Part shown: positions 1 to 10,115 of the stretch, one piece after another | How the letters are laid out: each line of letters begins with the position of its first letter | Position numbering within the stretch: the stretch's first letter is position 1 | Source: Chloroflexota bacterium | GTDB lineage: Bacteria > Chloroflexota > Dehalococcoidia > Lucifugimonadales > UBA826 | Direction of reading: 5' to 3' | Length of the DNA stretch: 45,417 nucleotides | NCBI GenBank assembly: GCA_003228105.1 | Contig: QGNN01000010.1 | Coordinates: 1-45,417, forward strand | Translations under genes and position numbers: made by a program | Notes under the pieces: model-generated | The model's input: only the letters and a program-made list of their open reading frames with translations | What the model was told of the DNA's origin: nothing | Databases searched by the model: none

Positions 1-176
1 CTTCCTGCCCCCGTAATAACTATAGATCCGACTGTAGAATCGTTGTTAAAATCTCTGATCTGTAGCCTTAATTCTCTGTTGAGATCACCATTAAAAGCAT
101 TCAGAAAATCAGGTCTGTTTAAGGTTATGATTCCCACTCTCCCGATTTGTTCTACTAAAATAGTTTCAACCCCCAT
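1..176 (-). CDS. Enoyl-CoA hydratase/isomerase family protein, N-terminal part (truncated by window edge)
   Basis: Reverse strand from ATG at 176 reads MGVETILVEQIGRVGIITLNRPDFLNAFNGDLNRELRLQIRDFNNDSTVGSIVITGAG, a typical crotonase N-terminus (GIITLNRP..NA). Absent from the ORF track because it is truncated. Confidence 0.85.
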   Translation of the reverse strand, partial: MGVETILVEQIGRVGIITLNRPDFLNAFNGDLNRELRLQIRDFNNDSTVGSIVITGAG

Positions 177-268
177 GTTAACTCCCCTCTTAATGTTTAC
201 ATACCGTCAAGTTATCATAGCGGTAACTACCTAACAACATAAAAGCAATACCATTTAAGAATTGTAGG

Positions 269-1327
269 ATGAAGTTAATGAAAATCACTGAAGTAAAAGC
301 AGTCTATCCTGACTACAAAAATGTAGTACCTTCTTGGCGAACACACTTTTGGCAAATAGTTGTGAGGGTTGAAACAGATCAAGGTGTTGTAGGAGTAGGG
401 TACGGAGGGGGAGGTATAGCCGCGGTAGAAGTTGTAAACAAGCATTTTAGGGAACTTCTTATAGGTAAGGAAATAGACACCACACAAGATATCAAAGAGG
501 CCTGGGATCACCTGTATTCTGCTTCTCTCCCCTATGGCAGAAAAGGTATTGCAATAATGGCCTTAAGTGGAGTGGACTTAGCTTTGTGGGATCTGCTTGG
601 GAAAGCAGAAAATTGTCCGGTATATGAACTAATAGGAGGCAGAAAAAAGGATTCTGTTCAGTCGTATGCTACCGGAACAGACGTAGAGTGGTATGCAGAG
701 TTAGGTTTTACTGCTCATAAATTTCCCCATAGGTGGGTCTCAGACGACGACATTTCGACAGCCATAGTCACTGCAGATAAAGCAAGAAATTTATTAGGCC
801 CGAAAGCTTTAATTATGATAGATACATACATGTCATGGAGTTTTGACATTACTCTAAAAATGTCAAAGGCTTTGAAAGAATTCGATATTTACTGGTTTGA
901 AGATGTGATCAACCCAAATGATCTAGTCGCTCAAGCTGAACTAAGAAACTTGGTGAAGCCTACGTTGATCGCCGGTGGAGAACATGAATTCACTGAATAT
1001 GGCTACCAAGAAATAGCCAGAACAAAGGCCTTAGGCCTATGGCAGCCGGATATAACATGGTGTGGAGGCCTAACATCTGGCATTCGGATCACAGAGATGG
1101 GAAATGCGCTCGATATACCCGTCGTACCACATAGAGGGGGAGAAGTATGGGGACTTCACTTAATTGTCTCTTCAACTTGCGACAATTTGGCCGAAGTGCT
1201 TCCGGGTACAAAGGGCGGTAACAAAGATGAACTGTGGATAGGCGAACCACACCCCGTGAATGGATATATTTCACCAACAGATGGCCCAGGGTTTGGGGTT
1301 ACAGTTAACGAAGCGCTACTACCTTAG
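269..1327 (+). CDS. Enolase superfamily (mandelate racemase/muconate lactonizing enzyme) dehydratase, L-rhamnonate dehydratase-like
   Basis: VDLALWDLLGK, YATG...GFTAHKFPHRW, MIDTYMSW, QPDITWCGGLT and EPHPVNGYISPTDGPGFGV resemble remembered RhmD motifs. Confidence 0.8.
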   Translation: MKLMKITEVKAVYPDYKNVVPSWRTHFWQIVVRVETDQGVVGVGYGGGGIAAVEVVNKHFRELLIGKEIDTTQDIKEAWDHLYSASLPYGRKGIAIMALSGVDLALWDLLGKAENCPVYELIGGRKKDSVQSYATGTDVEWYAELGFTAHKFPHRWVSDDDISTAIVTADKARNLLGPKALIMIDTYMSWSFDITLKMSKALKEFDIYWFEDVINPNDLVAQAELRNLVKPTLIAGGEHEFTEYGYQEIARTKALGLWQPDITWCGGLTSGIRITEMGNALDIPVVPHRGGEVWGLHLIVSSTCDNLAEVLPGTKGGNKDELWIGEPHPVNGYISPTDGPGFGVTVNEALLP

Positions 1328-1341
1328 TAACAAAAGACTTA

Positions 1342-2322
1342 CTATGTCCCGAATCGATTCGATTCGATTAATCCTTTGATGTACCCATAGGTATATGCAA
1401 AGCCTACCATTTTAGAATTTTCCCCAGACATGTTCGGCACATGATCAGGCATCAGCATATATGGGTAATCTAGTTCAGTGTACAGTTCTACACATTTTTT
1501 CATATCGACATCTCCATCATCGATATAAGTCTCTACAAAATCTAGAAACCCACCTTTAATGTTTCGGAAATGAACGTTGAATATTTTTTCCTTTCACCAA
1601 AATATCTGATAATGTCAAAGATTTCCTCTGCCGGATTTTCTAACATTTCCGTAACGGTACCTTGGCAAAAATTCAATCCGTGAAAATCGCTTGAATTCAA
1701 ATCAATATATTTCTTCAACCCGCCAACACTTCCTAAAACTCGGTCAACACCTCTAAAACCTTCGGGTCTGGGCATTGCTGGATCGTGGGGATGAAGAGCC
1801 ATACGAATTTTGTACTCATCCGCGACAGGCACCACTGACTGAACAAAATAATTTATCCCACATCATTTCCTCTGTGGTTTGGCCCGCTATGGTTAAAGGA
1901 GGTTCTTGTATCGCGTTCTGGTATCTAAATGCCCTTGTCGTAGACCCTCCCTGCCAATATTCGTCGTCAGTGCTAACTACACCTAGAAGGGTCAAATTGT
2001 ACTTAACAGCGGGTATGCCGGCTAAGGAACAATTCATTATAATATTTTGTATCAGGTCAATTTCTCTATCTCAGTCAGGAGATTTTCCAAGCATAATATT
2101 AGGATTTCCCGCCAAGGATATCTCATGTGAGTTGAGTGGCAGTGGAATAAAATCTAACTTCAACCCAAAAGATTCAACATGCTCTCTATAGGCTTTCAAA
2201 ACTTGTGGGGTCCATTCTTGAGGATCACCTGGTGGGTATCCACAAATATTGTTTACCCCCAGTTGTGCGAACACTCTGTAATCATCATCATTCCTGGCTT
2301 TGAGCTGTGTTCCAAGCTTCAT
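1342..2322 (-). pseudogene. Mannonate dehydratase (UxuA-like), disrupted by one in-frame TGA and two compensating frameshifts
   Basis: Consecutive fragments: MKLGTQLKARNDDDYRVFAQLGVNNICGYP...NIMLGKSPD*, then DREIDLIQNIIMNCSLAGIPAVKYNLTLLGV..., then VVPVADEYKIRMALHPHDPAMPRPEGFRGVDRVL..., then [27 protein letters not shown]...[15 protein letters not shown]. Together they cover a whole UxuA-like protein. Confidence 0.8.
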
Positions 2323-2339
2323 TTAATTCACCATTCACA

Positions 2340-3455
2340 CTAGGCTAATGTACCTGTTTTATGTTTTTCTATGTAATCCCAATCAATTTGGTATCCCAAC
2401 CCAGGGGAGCGGGTTGCTGTGATAACCCCTTCGTCATTCGGTACGACATCCTCTAGAAGCCCAAATTGATGGGCGCCTGTCGGCATCCAATATTCATAGA
2501 AATCACAATTCGCTACCGAATAAATCACATGTAAATTAGCTATGTTCATAAGGGAATTCCCAGCTGTTCCGATCTCGCAGTTATAACCAAAGCCTTCCGC
2601 CATAGAACATAACTTCTTAAGTCCTGTTATTCCTAATTTAGCTGCGGTTCCTCTAACCAACCTGTTTGATCTTGTCCTTAGGGCATTGGCTCCCCAGTAA
2701 AATTGATTATCCGACTGATCACTCATACAAATGGGAACCTTCAATTTCCTTGTCAATTCAACAATCGCGTCTAAATCAAAATGAGAGACAGGGTCTTCAT
2801 ACCAATAAAATCCATTTCCATCTAAAGCCTGGCCTACATCAAACGCTTTCCGGTAGGTGTATCCACAGTTTGGGTCGAGCATAAGTTTCACAGTGGGGCC
2901 TACTCGCTCCCTTACCCTACTTACCATTTTCACAACTTCATCGGTCTCCATTACGCCTGGGTGAATCTTGTAGGCCTTAAAACCTCTACTAATTATCTCC
3001 TCCGCTTCTTTTACATACCCTGCACTATCGCTATGACGAGGCGGGTAAGTAGCATAAGCATCAATCTCATCCCTTTGATTCCCTAGCAGCTCGTGTATGG
3101 GAACACCCGCTTGCTTTCCGGCAGCGTCCCACAGGGCAATATCGACAGGAGCCCAAGCTGACATACTCAGTCCTTTTCGAGCCGATAATATCCCCAACTT
3201 ACTCCACAACCATTCTCTCTTCGCAACCTCCATTCCCACCAACTCAGGTTTAAGAACCGTTAATATAGGGTTATAAAGAGGAGTCGAACCTTTCCGAAAT
3301 TCGCCCAGAAAACAATTCCCTTCGATTCCTTCGTCAGTAAAAATGCGCAAGACACCCTGTTCGACAGACCCGGAGAACCTTCCGAGATCAGAATCCAGTC
3401 CCGTGTCAGGTATTTCTCGCTCTATAACTTCAATACTGATATCTGAAATTTTCAT
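2340..3455 (-). CDS. Enolase superfamily (mandelate racemase/muconate lactonizing enzyme) dehydratase
   Basis: 371 aa; PVDIALWDAAGKQAGVPIHELLG, FKAYKIHPG, LMLDPNCGYTYRKA, YWYEDPVSHFD, CMSDQ. Confidence 0.85.
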   Translation of the reverse strand: MKISDISIEVIEREIPDTGLDSDLGRFSGSVEQGVLRIFTDEGIEGNCFLGEFRKGSTPLYNPILTVLKPELVGMEVAKREWLWSKLGILSARKGLSMSAWAPVDIALWDAAGKQAGVPIHELLGNQRDEIDAYATYPPRHSDSAGYVKEAEEIISRGFKAYKIHPGVMETDEVVKMVSRVRERVGPTVKLMLDPNCGYTYRKAFDVGQALDGNGFYWYEDPVSHFDLDAIVELTRKLKVPICMSDQSDNQFYWGANALRTRSNRLVRGTAAKLGITGLKKLCSMAEGFGYNCEIGTAGNSLMNIANLHVIYSVANCDFYEYWMPTGAHQFGLLEDVVPNDEGVITATRSPGLGYQIDWDYIEKHKTGTLA

Positions 3456-3520
3456 CTAGCTATACTCCAAAAATATTTCAATCTCGATTATATAAGAATT
3501 CACAGTGTTAAAATTCCCTG

Positions 3521-4831
3521 ATGGAATTGTTGAAACGCGCAGGGTCTTGGACACCTAAAACTACTGTCTACTATGGTTGGATAGTTATCGCGGTTGGGGC
3601 CATGGGAACTTATGCTGCTTCGGGGTCAGCTCAAGTTACCCTCGCGGGAATCCAAACGCTTATGTTCGAGGATACAGGTTGGGATAGAAGCACTATTGCA
3701 CTTGGTATAACCATCGGCACTTGGGTTGCTGGCCTGTTAACACCTGTATTCGGAAAAATCGCAGATACCCACGGGCCGAGGTTAGTAATGCCGATAACCT
3801 CCATTATAGTCGGCGGATGTTTTTTCTGGATCGGAGGCATGTCTGCAATTTGGCACTTCTATGCCGCCTACATCATTGCGAGAGGGTTGGGTAACCCTGT
3901 TTTGATAGGAGTTATGCCTCGAACTGTAGCGGTTAATTTTTTTCAAAAAAAAAGAAACCTGGTGCTTGGCTTAGTATCGATGGCCAGACCTTGCTTTGGA
4001 GCCATAAATGTACAACTAATCACCCTGATAGGCACTTGGTCTAGCTGGCGAACAGCCTACAAATTGCTTGGGATGTATTCCATATTATTGGCTCTGCCTT
4101 TGATAATTTTCGTTAGAAAAGACCCTGAATCAATAGGGCTCTTACCCGACGGGGTTAAGAAAAACCTCAGTTCTCTCGAACCCACTGGCAATCTCGGCAA
4201 AAGTTCCAATATCGATGAGGAGGTTTGGTCAGCAGGCGAAGCAGCAAAGACTTTTGCATTATGGGCGGTAATATCCGCTGAATTTTTAATAATACTTACA
4301 TCCGGAACCATAGGATTTCAACTGGTACCCTACCTACATGAATCTGGCCTATCTATATCTATGGCGGCGCTTGCCTGGACTTTCAGCGCCCTTTTGAATG
4401 CGTTTTCTAACCCGATATGGGGGGTTTTATCTGATATATATTCCCCGCGAAAATTAGTATTGTCTGCCCTTCCTATATCCTTAGGGGTGACTTCCATTTT
4501 CCTGTTTATAGAAGGAGGGTATCCTGGATTTGCATGTGTGGTCATGTGGGGGGCCGCCACCGGAGGGCTCAATGTGCTGGGCGGTATGATAATAGCAAAC
4601 TATTACGGTCGGCATTCCTTTGGTTCGATCTCAGGAATTATGGGGCCATTTCAAATTATTGGACTAGGGTTGGGTCCAATAATAGGTGCAGTTCTATACG
4701 ACAGAACCGGTGGATACAAACAACTGTTTATTTTTGCAATAGTCGCATATTTTTTTGCTACTATCTTGTTTTTCTTTGCGAGGCAGCCTATTTTGAAACT
4801 GTCTAAAAGAATTCAAAAGCCTTTGATATGA
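3521..4831 (+). CDS. MFS transporter (monocarboxylate/OFA-like)
   Basis: 436 aa with about 12 hydrophobic segments; YYGWIVIAVGAMGTYAASGS start and PVFGKIADTHGPR loop typical of MFS. Confidence 0.85.
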   Translation: MELLKRAGSWTPKTTVYYGWIVIAVGAMGTYAASGSAQVTLAGIQTLMFEDTGWDRSTIALGITIGTWVAGLLTPVFGKIADTHGPRLVMPITSIIVGGCFFWIGGMSAIWHFYAAYIIARGLGNPVLIGVMPRTVAVNFFQKKRNLVLGLVSMARPCFGAINVQLITLIGTWSSWRTAYKLLGMYSILLALPLIIFVRKDPESIGLLPDGVKKNLSSLEPTGNLGKSSNIDEEVWSAGEAAKTFALWAVISAEFLIILTSGTIGFQLVPYLHESGLSISMAALAWTFSALLNAFSNPIWGVLSDIYSPRKLVLSALPISLGVTSIFLFIEGGYPGFACVVMWGAATGGLNVLGGMIIANYYGRHSFGSISGIMGPFQIIGLGLGPIIGAVLYDRTGGYKQLFIFAIVAYFFATILFFFARQPILKLSKRIQKPLI

Positions 4832-5745
4832 AATCAATCAAAATACATTTTTGTGTTTCATTTATTTTTCTTATCCTACTAAGTGTTTCCTGCAGCCAAA
4901 ATGCGAGTAATAATTCGGGAATTTCTCCAAATGAAACCCCCTCGATTCAAAAAGCCCGTATTGCCTTCGCTGTCAGTGATTTGAGTGTAGGAACTCACAG
5001 ACTTGCTTTTGGAATCATTGAGCCCGGCACAGGAGCAGTCAAAAATGGGGAAGTTAAACTTGAAACTTTCTTTTTCCAAAACGATGATCGGCCCATGCTG
5101 AAAGAAACTCTGGTCGCTAAATTTCAAAAGTGGCCTGTTGGAGATAAAGGTGTTTACACGAGCAATGTCACGTTTGACGTACCAGGTAAATGGGGAGTAG
5201 GAGTATCCTTCAAATCCACGGATGGCGTTGAAAAAAAGGCCTCATCGGTCATCGAAGTAACTGAGGAAAGTCATGCTCCATCAATAGGGAACAAGGCATT
5301 CCCATCAAATAACACTACTGCCAATCTTTCGCGAGATCTCAGTAACATCACGACTGATAGCACCCCTTACAAACCTTTTTATGAATACTCTATTGCCGAA
5401 TCAATCAACGAAGGAAAAGCCACTCTGATTCTCTTCGGATCACCTGCGTTCTGTACAACTGGTACCTGCGGACCACAAATAGATATTGTGAAAAATTTAC
5501 ATTCAGATTTCTCTGAAGACGTGGTCTTCATACATGTTGAAATCTATGAAAACCCGATGGAAATAAAAGGAAATATATCCAATGCCAAAGTTGTACAAGC
5601 GGTTAAAGATTGGAATTTACCCAGCGAGCCTTGGATATTTCTAGTAGACCAACAAGGTGTGATAAAAGGTAGGTTTGAAGGCTTAGCGACTTATCAAGAA
5701 ATTAAAGCCGCTCTAATCAAAAATAATTTCCTCAGTTCAAAGTGA
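4828..5745 (+). CDS. Lipoprotein with a beta-rich N-terminal domain and a thioredoxin-like C-terminal domain (CX4C motif)
   Basis: Signal peptide with lipobox LLSVSC; thioredoxin-like TLILFGSPAFCTTGTCGPQIDIVKNL...EPWIFLVDQQGVIKGRFEG. Overlaps the MFS stop by 4 bp. Confidence 0.7.
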   Translation: MKSIKIHFCVSFIFLILLSVSCSQNASNNSGISPNETPSIQKARIAFAVSDLSVGTHRLAFGIIEPGTGAVKNGEVKLETFFFQNDDRPMLKETLVAKFQKWPVGDKGVYTSNVTFDVPGKWGVGVSFKSTDGVEKKASSVIEVTEESHAPSIGNKAFPSNNTTANLSRDLSNITTDSTPYKPFYEYSIAESINEGKATLILFGSPAFCTTGTCGPQIDIVKNLHSDFSEDVVFIHVEIYENPMEIKGNISNAKVVQAVKDWNLPSEPWIFLVDQQGVIKGRFEGLATYQEIKAALIKNNFLSSK

Positions 5746-5817
5746 TGGTAACATTAAAAAAAAGGCTGGTCCTTGGTGGGATCGGTCATTTGTCGTCAAA
5801 ATATTTTTGATAAAATA

Positions 5818-8800
5818 ATGGATCTTATAAAAATAACAGAGCTTTTGAAATCTGATTCCAATTATGAAAGATTGGTGTCTGAAATCATGAAGGGGAAACC
5901 TGAAACCCGTGTTCAGATCATAGATGAGGCTGTCCCTTTTTTTACAGCATCTCTATGGAAAGATTTGGAAATACCTATTTTACTTATCTGCCCCAGCCCA
6001 GAGCATTCGAGACGTCTACATGAGTATTTATCAGCTTGGATGGAGAGTGAAGCAACCCCACTCAGGTTTGGTGAAAGTGAAATCTTGCCATATGAGAGAT
6101 TGACAGAAGATCTTTCCACATCTCGAGAAAGACTAAGAACTTTAGAGTGCTTGGTAAAAAATAATTCAGCGCCATTGGTTGTAGTAACTTCAGCGTCGGC
6201 TCTCGCTCAAAAAACAATCTCAATCGAATCATTTAAAGAAAATTCTTTTTCCTACCTACAAGGAGACAAAGTAAATCTAGAAGAAATGGCCAGTTACTGG
6301 CAGCAGATGGGCTACTCCTTTGAATCAACTGTATCGGAACCAGGCACGGTCAGTAGAAGAGGCGGAATCATAGACGTATATCCAGTAGGTGAGGATATGC
6401 CCTATAGAATCGAACTTTGGGGTGATGAAATCGACAGTATAAGAACCTTTGATCCAGACAGCCAAAGATCAATAGATATTGTCGACGGGTTCTCCATCAG
6501 ACCAGCTAAAGAAACTTTAATATCGTCAACTTCCGCGGATGAATTTGACCGACTACTTTCTCACGTGGATCTTTCGCAATGCAATCCTGAAGAAATAACC
6601 CGGTTTAATGCTGAAATTGATGATCTGGTAAACGGTCGTCAAATTGAAGAATTGGGTTTATACTCTGGTTTTTTCAACAATGGGACCTTACTAGATTATT
6701 TTCCTCGAAATGGATTAGTGATTTCATACAGGAATATAGATGCGATGAATTCTGTATGGAATGTTGAGGAACGGACAAATCAATTAAGAACAGTAAAAGA
6801 AAGTCGGGGAGAAATACCGCTCAATTTTCCGACCGATAGAATTCCTTGGAGCCAAATAGAAAACTCCCTAGAAAAATTAAAGAAAAACATATTTCTGATG
6901 CCTTGGGGAGCATCAGACATAGATAATAACGATACTCGCCAAATGCCATTTAGTTCCCCACCTTTATACAAAGGTGACCTAGGGACTTTATCGGAGGATA
7001 TCCCTGAGTTCACAAGTGGTGGAGGTAATGTGATTGCTATTACCTCTCACCATTCAAGGTTAAAGGAACTCTTAAAAGATTTGAGCCCCTCTGAGCCTCC
7101 AGCCACCGGTTCTGTAGTTGATTTACATCCGCTATCAATAATCCCGATTGACACCGCCAATATTGGAGATGGGTTTGTAATTAATACGCCACAACATCGT
7201 CTGACCCTTCTAGGTGACAAGGAGATATTTGGCATCGCGAAACGCAGGCGGGCAAAAAGAACCAATAAAGTATCAAGAGAAGCTTTTTTTGAAGAAATAT
7301 CTCCTGGCGACTACGTGGTTCACGTGGAACACGGCATAGCTAGATTTGTTGGTACAGAAAGCAAGTATGAAGACTCTGGTAATCATGAATATTTAATTCT
7401 TCAGTATGCTCAAGGAGATAAACTGTATATCCCAATGCAGCACTTAGACAGAGTTGCCCCCTATGTAGCTCCCATGGATAGATCTCCCTCGCTCACGAGG
7501 CTGGGAACTCAAGAATGGTCTCGAACAAAAGCGAGAGTCGAGAAGTCAACTCGTGAAATGGCAGTGGAATTGCTATCAATATACGCGGCAAGACAGGTGA
7601 GTAAGGGTCACGCTACTGGCCCCGACACAAAATGGCAATTCGAACTAGAAGAATCCTTCCCCTACGAAGAAACTGTGGATCAAATTTCCACACTAGCAGA
7701 AATAAAAGACGACATGGAATCAGACCGGCCCATGGATCGGCTCATATGCGGGGATGTTGGCTATGGTAAGACGGAATTGGCTCTAAGGGCAGCTTTCAAA
7801 ACCGTAATGGATGGAAAGCAAGTTGCTGTGTTAGTACCGACCACAGTCCTGGCACAACAACACTATGAAACTTTCTCCGAAAGGATGAATGCTTTCCCTG
7901 TCAAATTATCTGTATTGAGCAGATTCAAATCAAATATGGCTCAAAAGGAAACTTTAAAAGCCTTAATGGATGGAACAGTCGATATATGCATTGGCACACA
8001 CCGACTAGTTCAGAAAGATGTCAGATTCAAGGATTTAGGTCTAGTGATAATAGATGAAGAACAACGATTTGGGGTTGTACATAAAGAACGGCTTAAACAA
8101 ATGCGAAGCCAAGTGGACATTCTAACTCTCTCTGCCACTCCTATACCAAGGACGTTACATATGTCATTGGCCGGAGTCAGAGACATGAGCACAATAGAAA
8201 GTGCTCCAGAAGAAAGACTCCCAATAAAAACCTATGTGTCTGAATTTAGTGACGACCTGATTAGAGAGGCGATACTTAGAGAGATGGATCGTCAAGGACA
8301 AGTATATTTCTTGCACAATCGAGTTTATAACATCGAATATATGTCCGAATATATTCAAACCTTGGTTCCAGACGCGAAGATAGGCATCGCCCATGGTCAG
8401 ATGTCAGAAAAAGAGTTAGAGAGATCAATGATAGCTTTCTCGCAAGGTGAAACCGATGTCTTACTCTGCACAACAATAATAGAATCTGGATTGGATATAG
8501 CTAATGCAAACACATTGATAGTAAACCGAGCAGATTCATTTGGGCTAGCACAGCTTTACCAACTAAGAGGAAGGATTGGCAGGAGTTCTAAAAGAGGCTA
8601 TTCATATCTACTCATACCTAAAAGTCACACTATGACGGAATCGGCCGAAAGAAGGCTAAAGGCAATGTTATCGGCAACAGAGCTCGGTTCAGGTTTCAAA
8701 ATAGCTATGAAGGACTTAGAAATCCGAGGGGCCGGGAATATACTGGGAGCCGAGCAAAGTGGTCATATTCATGCTGTCGGTTTCGAACTTTACACTCGGC

Positions 8801-9351
8801 TTTTAACAGCAGCTGTTGAAGATTTACGATCTCAAAATATTCCTCCAGACGATCCAAATCACCCTAGCTCTCTCCACCCCAATGCAGTAAGTATAGATTT
8901 GGGAATTCCTACTGGAATATCTCAAGACTATATAGAAGATCTTCCTTCACGTTTAGATATATATCAAAAATTGATCAAATGTCGCACATTGGATGAAACT
9001 AACTTGTTAGAGCAAGGGTTAAAGGATCGGTTTGGCCCACTACCTTGGCAAGCTTTAAATCTTCTTTTTACTGTTAGGCTCAAGATCAAAGCATCGTTAA
9101 CTGGTATGGAATATATTCGAAAAACAGGGGAAAAACTGGTTATTCAGTTTCCTTTTGAGGTGGGAGGAATGAGATTTGCGCTGCAAAACCTAATTGGCCC
9201 TAACTGGACTATAGGTAATATGCAAATAAGATCCACTTTAATTGAACTTGGTGACAACTGGGAAGGCAGCCTTGTGGAGGTGGTTGAGAAATTAGGTGAA
9301 TTTCAATCAAAAATGTCTGGAGAATTAGCCAAATCCACTGCATCTACCTAA
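5818..9351 (+). CDS. mfd: Transcription-repair coupling factor Mfd
   Basis: About 1177 aa; RRGGIIDVYP, GDYVVHVEHGIARF, DRLICGDVGYGKTELALRAAF, IIDEEQRFGV, LTLSATPIPRTLHMS, QLRGRIGRS. ORF track starts at TTG 5773; ATG at 5818 is the likelier start. Confidence 0.97.
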   Translation: MDLIKITELLKSDSNYERLVSEIMKGKPETRVQIIDEAVPFFTASLWKDLEIPILLICPSPEHSRRLHEYLSAWMESEATPLRFGESEILPYERLTEDLSTSRERLRTLECLVKNNSAPLVVVTSASALAQKTISIESFKENSFSYLQGDKVNLEEMASYWQQMGYSFESTVSEPGTVSRRGGIIDVYPVGEDMPYRIELWGDEIDSIRTFDPDSQRSIDIVDGFSIRPAKETLISSTSADEFDRLLSHVDLSQCNPEEITRFNAEIDDLVNGRQIEELGLYSGFFNNGTLLDYFPRNGLVISYRNIDAMNSVWNVEERTNQLRTVKESRGEIPLNFPTDRIPWSQIENSLEKLKKNIFLMPWGASDIDNNDTRQMPFSSPPLYKGDLGTLSEDIPEFTSGGGNVIAITSHHSRLKELLKDLSPSEPPATGSVVDLHPLSIIPIDTANIGDGFVINTPQHRLTLLGDKEIFGIAKRRRAKRTNKVSREAFFEEISPGDYVVHVEHGIARFVGTESKYEDSGNHEYLILQYAQGDKLYIPMQHLDRVAPYVAPMDRSPSLTRLGTQEWSRTKARVEKSTREMAVELLSIYAARQVSKGHATGPDTKWQFELEESFPYEETVDQISTLAEIKDDMESDRPMDRLICGDVGYGKTELALRAAFKTVMDGKQVAVLVPTTVLAQQHYETFSERMNAFPVKLSVLSRFKSNMAQKETLKALMDGTVDICIGTHRLVQKDVRFKDLGLVIIDEEQRFGVVHKERLKQMRSQVDILTLSATPIPRTLHMSLAGVRDMSTIESAPEERLPIKTYVSEFSDDLIREAILREMDRQGQVYFLHNRVYNIEYMSEYIQTLVPDAKIGIAHGQMSEKELERSMIAFSQGETDVLLCTTIIESGLDIANANTLIVNRADSFGLAQLYQLRGRIGRSSKRGYSYLLIPKSHTMTESAERRLKAMLSATELGSGFKIAMKDLEIRGAGNILGAEQSGHIHAVGFELYTRLLTAAVEDLRSQNIPPDDPNHPSSLHPNAVSIDLGIPTGISQDYIEDLPSRLDIYQKLIKCRTLDETNLLEQGLKDRFGPLPWQALNLLFTVRLKIKASLTGMEYIRKTGEKLVIQFPFEVGGMRFALQNLIGPNWTIGNMQIRSTLIELGDNWEGSLVEVVEKLGEFQSKMSGELAKSTAST

Positions 9352-10063
9352 AATCTTCTACCAAGGAATTTAAAGCACCCAATAACTGCCCCATATTGGA
9401 AATCCTCAAACATCGTGAAAACCCAGGGTGATTTCCGTCCCTGTCAATTAATATCGGCCGTACGCCAGAGTTTTCAGCACCATCAATATCTGAACCAATC
9501 TGATCGCCGACGTGAACTGCCTCCAACTCAGAAACGCAGGCAACCTTCAAAGCCTTCTTAAACATTAGAGGGTTCGGTTTTTCAACACCCAACTCCAAAG
9601 AAGTCACAGCAAATTGCATATGTTTTGACAGGTTAAATTCATCCAATAATTCGCTTCCCGGTCGATTCATATTCGACAGTAATCCCAGGCATATACCTCG
9701 AGACCTCAGTTCCTCCAAAACAGGCCAAACGTCCTCAAAAATAGTCATGTCATATGGAATGGCTCTTACGGCATGCCATATTTCCCCAGCAGTCTCCAAA
9801 TCTACATCTATGCCTGAACCTCTTATAATTTTTCTTTCATATTCACAGAAAAAATTAAATCGTTCAGTTTCTGACATTTGCCGCAAGGGGTGACCTTTAT
9901 TCTGCTCCGTCATGAAAGCATCAGCCTGGCCATAGCCCCTAAGAACACCTTGTTGGGTTAACGAGATACCAAACTTATCGCAAGCCTGAGATTGAATTTC
10001 ATATCGCGATGGTTTAAATCCCGCCAAAGTTCCATACAGATCAAAAAAAATCGCTTTTATCAT
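9344..10063 (-). CDS. HAD-superfamily hydrolase
   Basis: MIKAIFFDLYGTLAGF, LGLLSNMNRPG, EKPNPLMFKKAL, HVGDQIGSDIDGAENSG HAD motifs. Confidence 0.9.
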   Translation of the reverse strand: MIKAIFFDLYGTLAGFKPSRYEIQSQACDKFGISLTQQGVLRGYGQADAFMTEQNKGHPLRQMSETERFNFFCEYERKIIRGSGIDVDLETAGEIWHAVRAIPYDMTIFEDVWPVLEELRSRGICLGLLSNMNRPGSELLDEFNLSKHMQFAVTSLELGVEKPNPLMFKKALKVACVSELEAVHVGDQIGSDIDGAENSGVRPILIDRDGNHPGFSRCLRISNMGQLLGALNSLVEDFR

Positions 10064-10115
10064 ATCGCAGTTATAATAGCACCTCTATATCTCAAAGCAG
10101 CGATGGATTGTCCTT

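Noticed and set aside
1351-1371. Short tandem GATTC/CGATT repeat
   Set aside because: Only about three units, located in the 3' end of the UxuA-like remnant; no evidence of a repeat array elsewhere.
1775-2191. 138-aa plus-strand ORF and similar antisense ORFs in the track (for example 19525-19926, 42826-43257)
   Set aside because: All lie antisense to recognisable genes or the UxuA remnant and show no protein-family features; treated as spurious.
6950-6988. Inverted repeat CACCTTTATACAAAGGTG inside mfd encoding SSPPLYKGDLG, resembling a dispersed palindromic repeat inserted in a coding gene
   Set aside because: The residues around it (PPLYKGDLGTLSEDIPEFTSGGGNVIAIT) fit the normal Mfd P-F-x-G-dL..L..dl pattern at this position, so it is probably native coding sequence.
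9344-9351. Convergent overlap of mfd and HAD stop codons
   Set aside because: An 8-bp convergent overlap is common in compact genomes and needs no special explanation.
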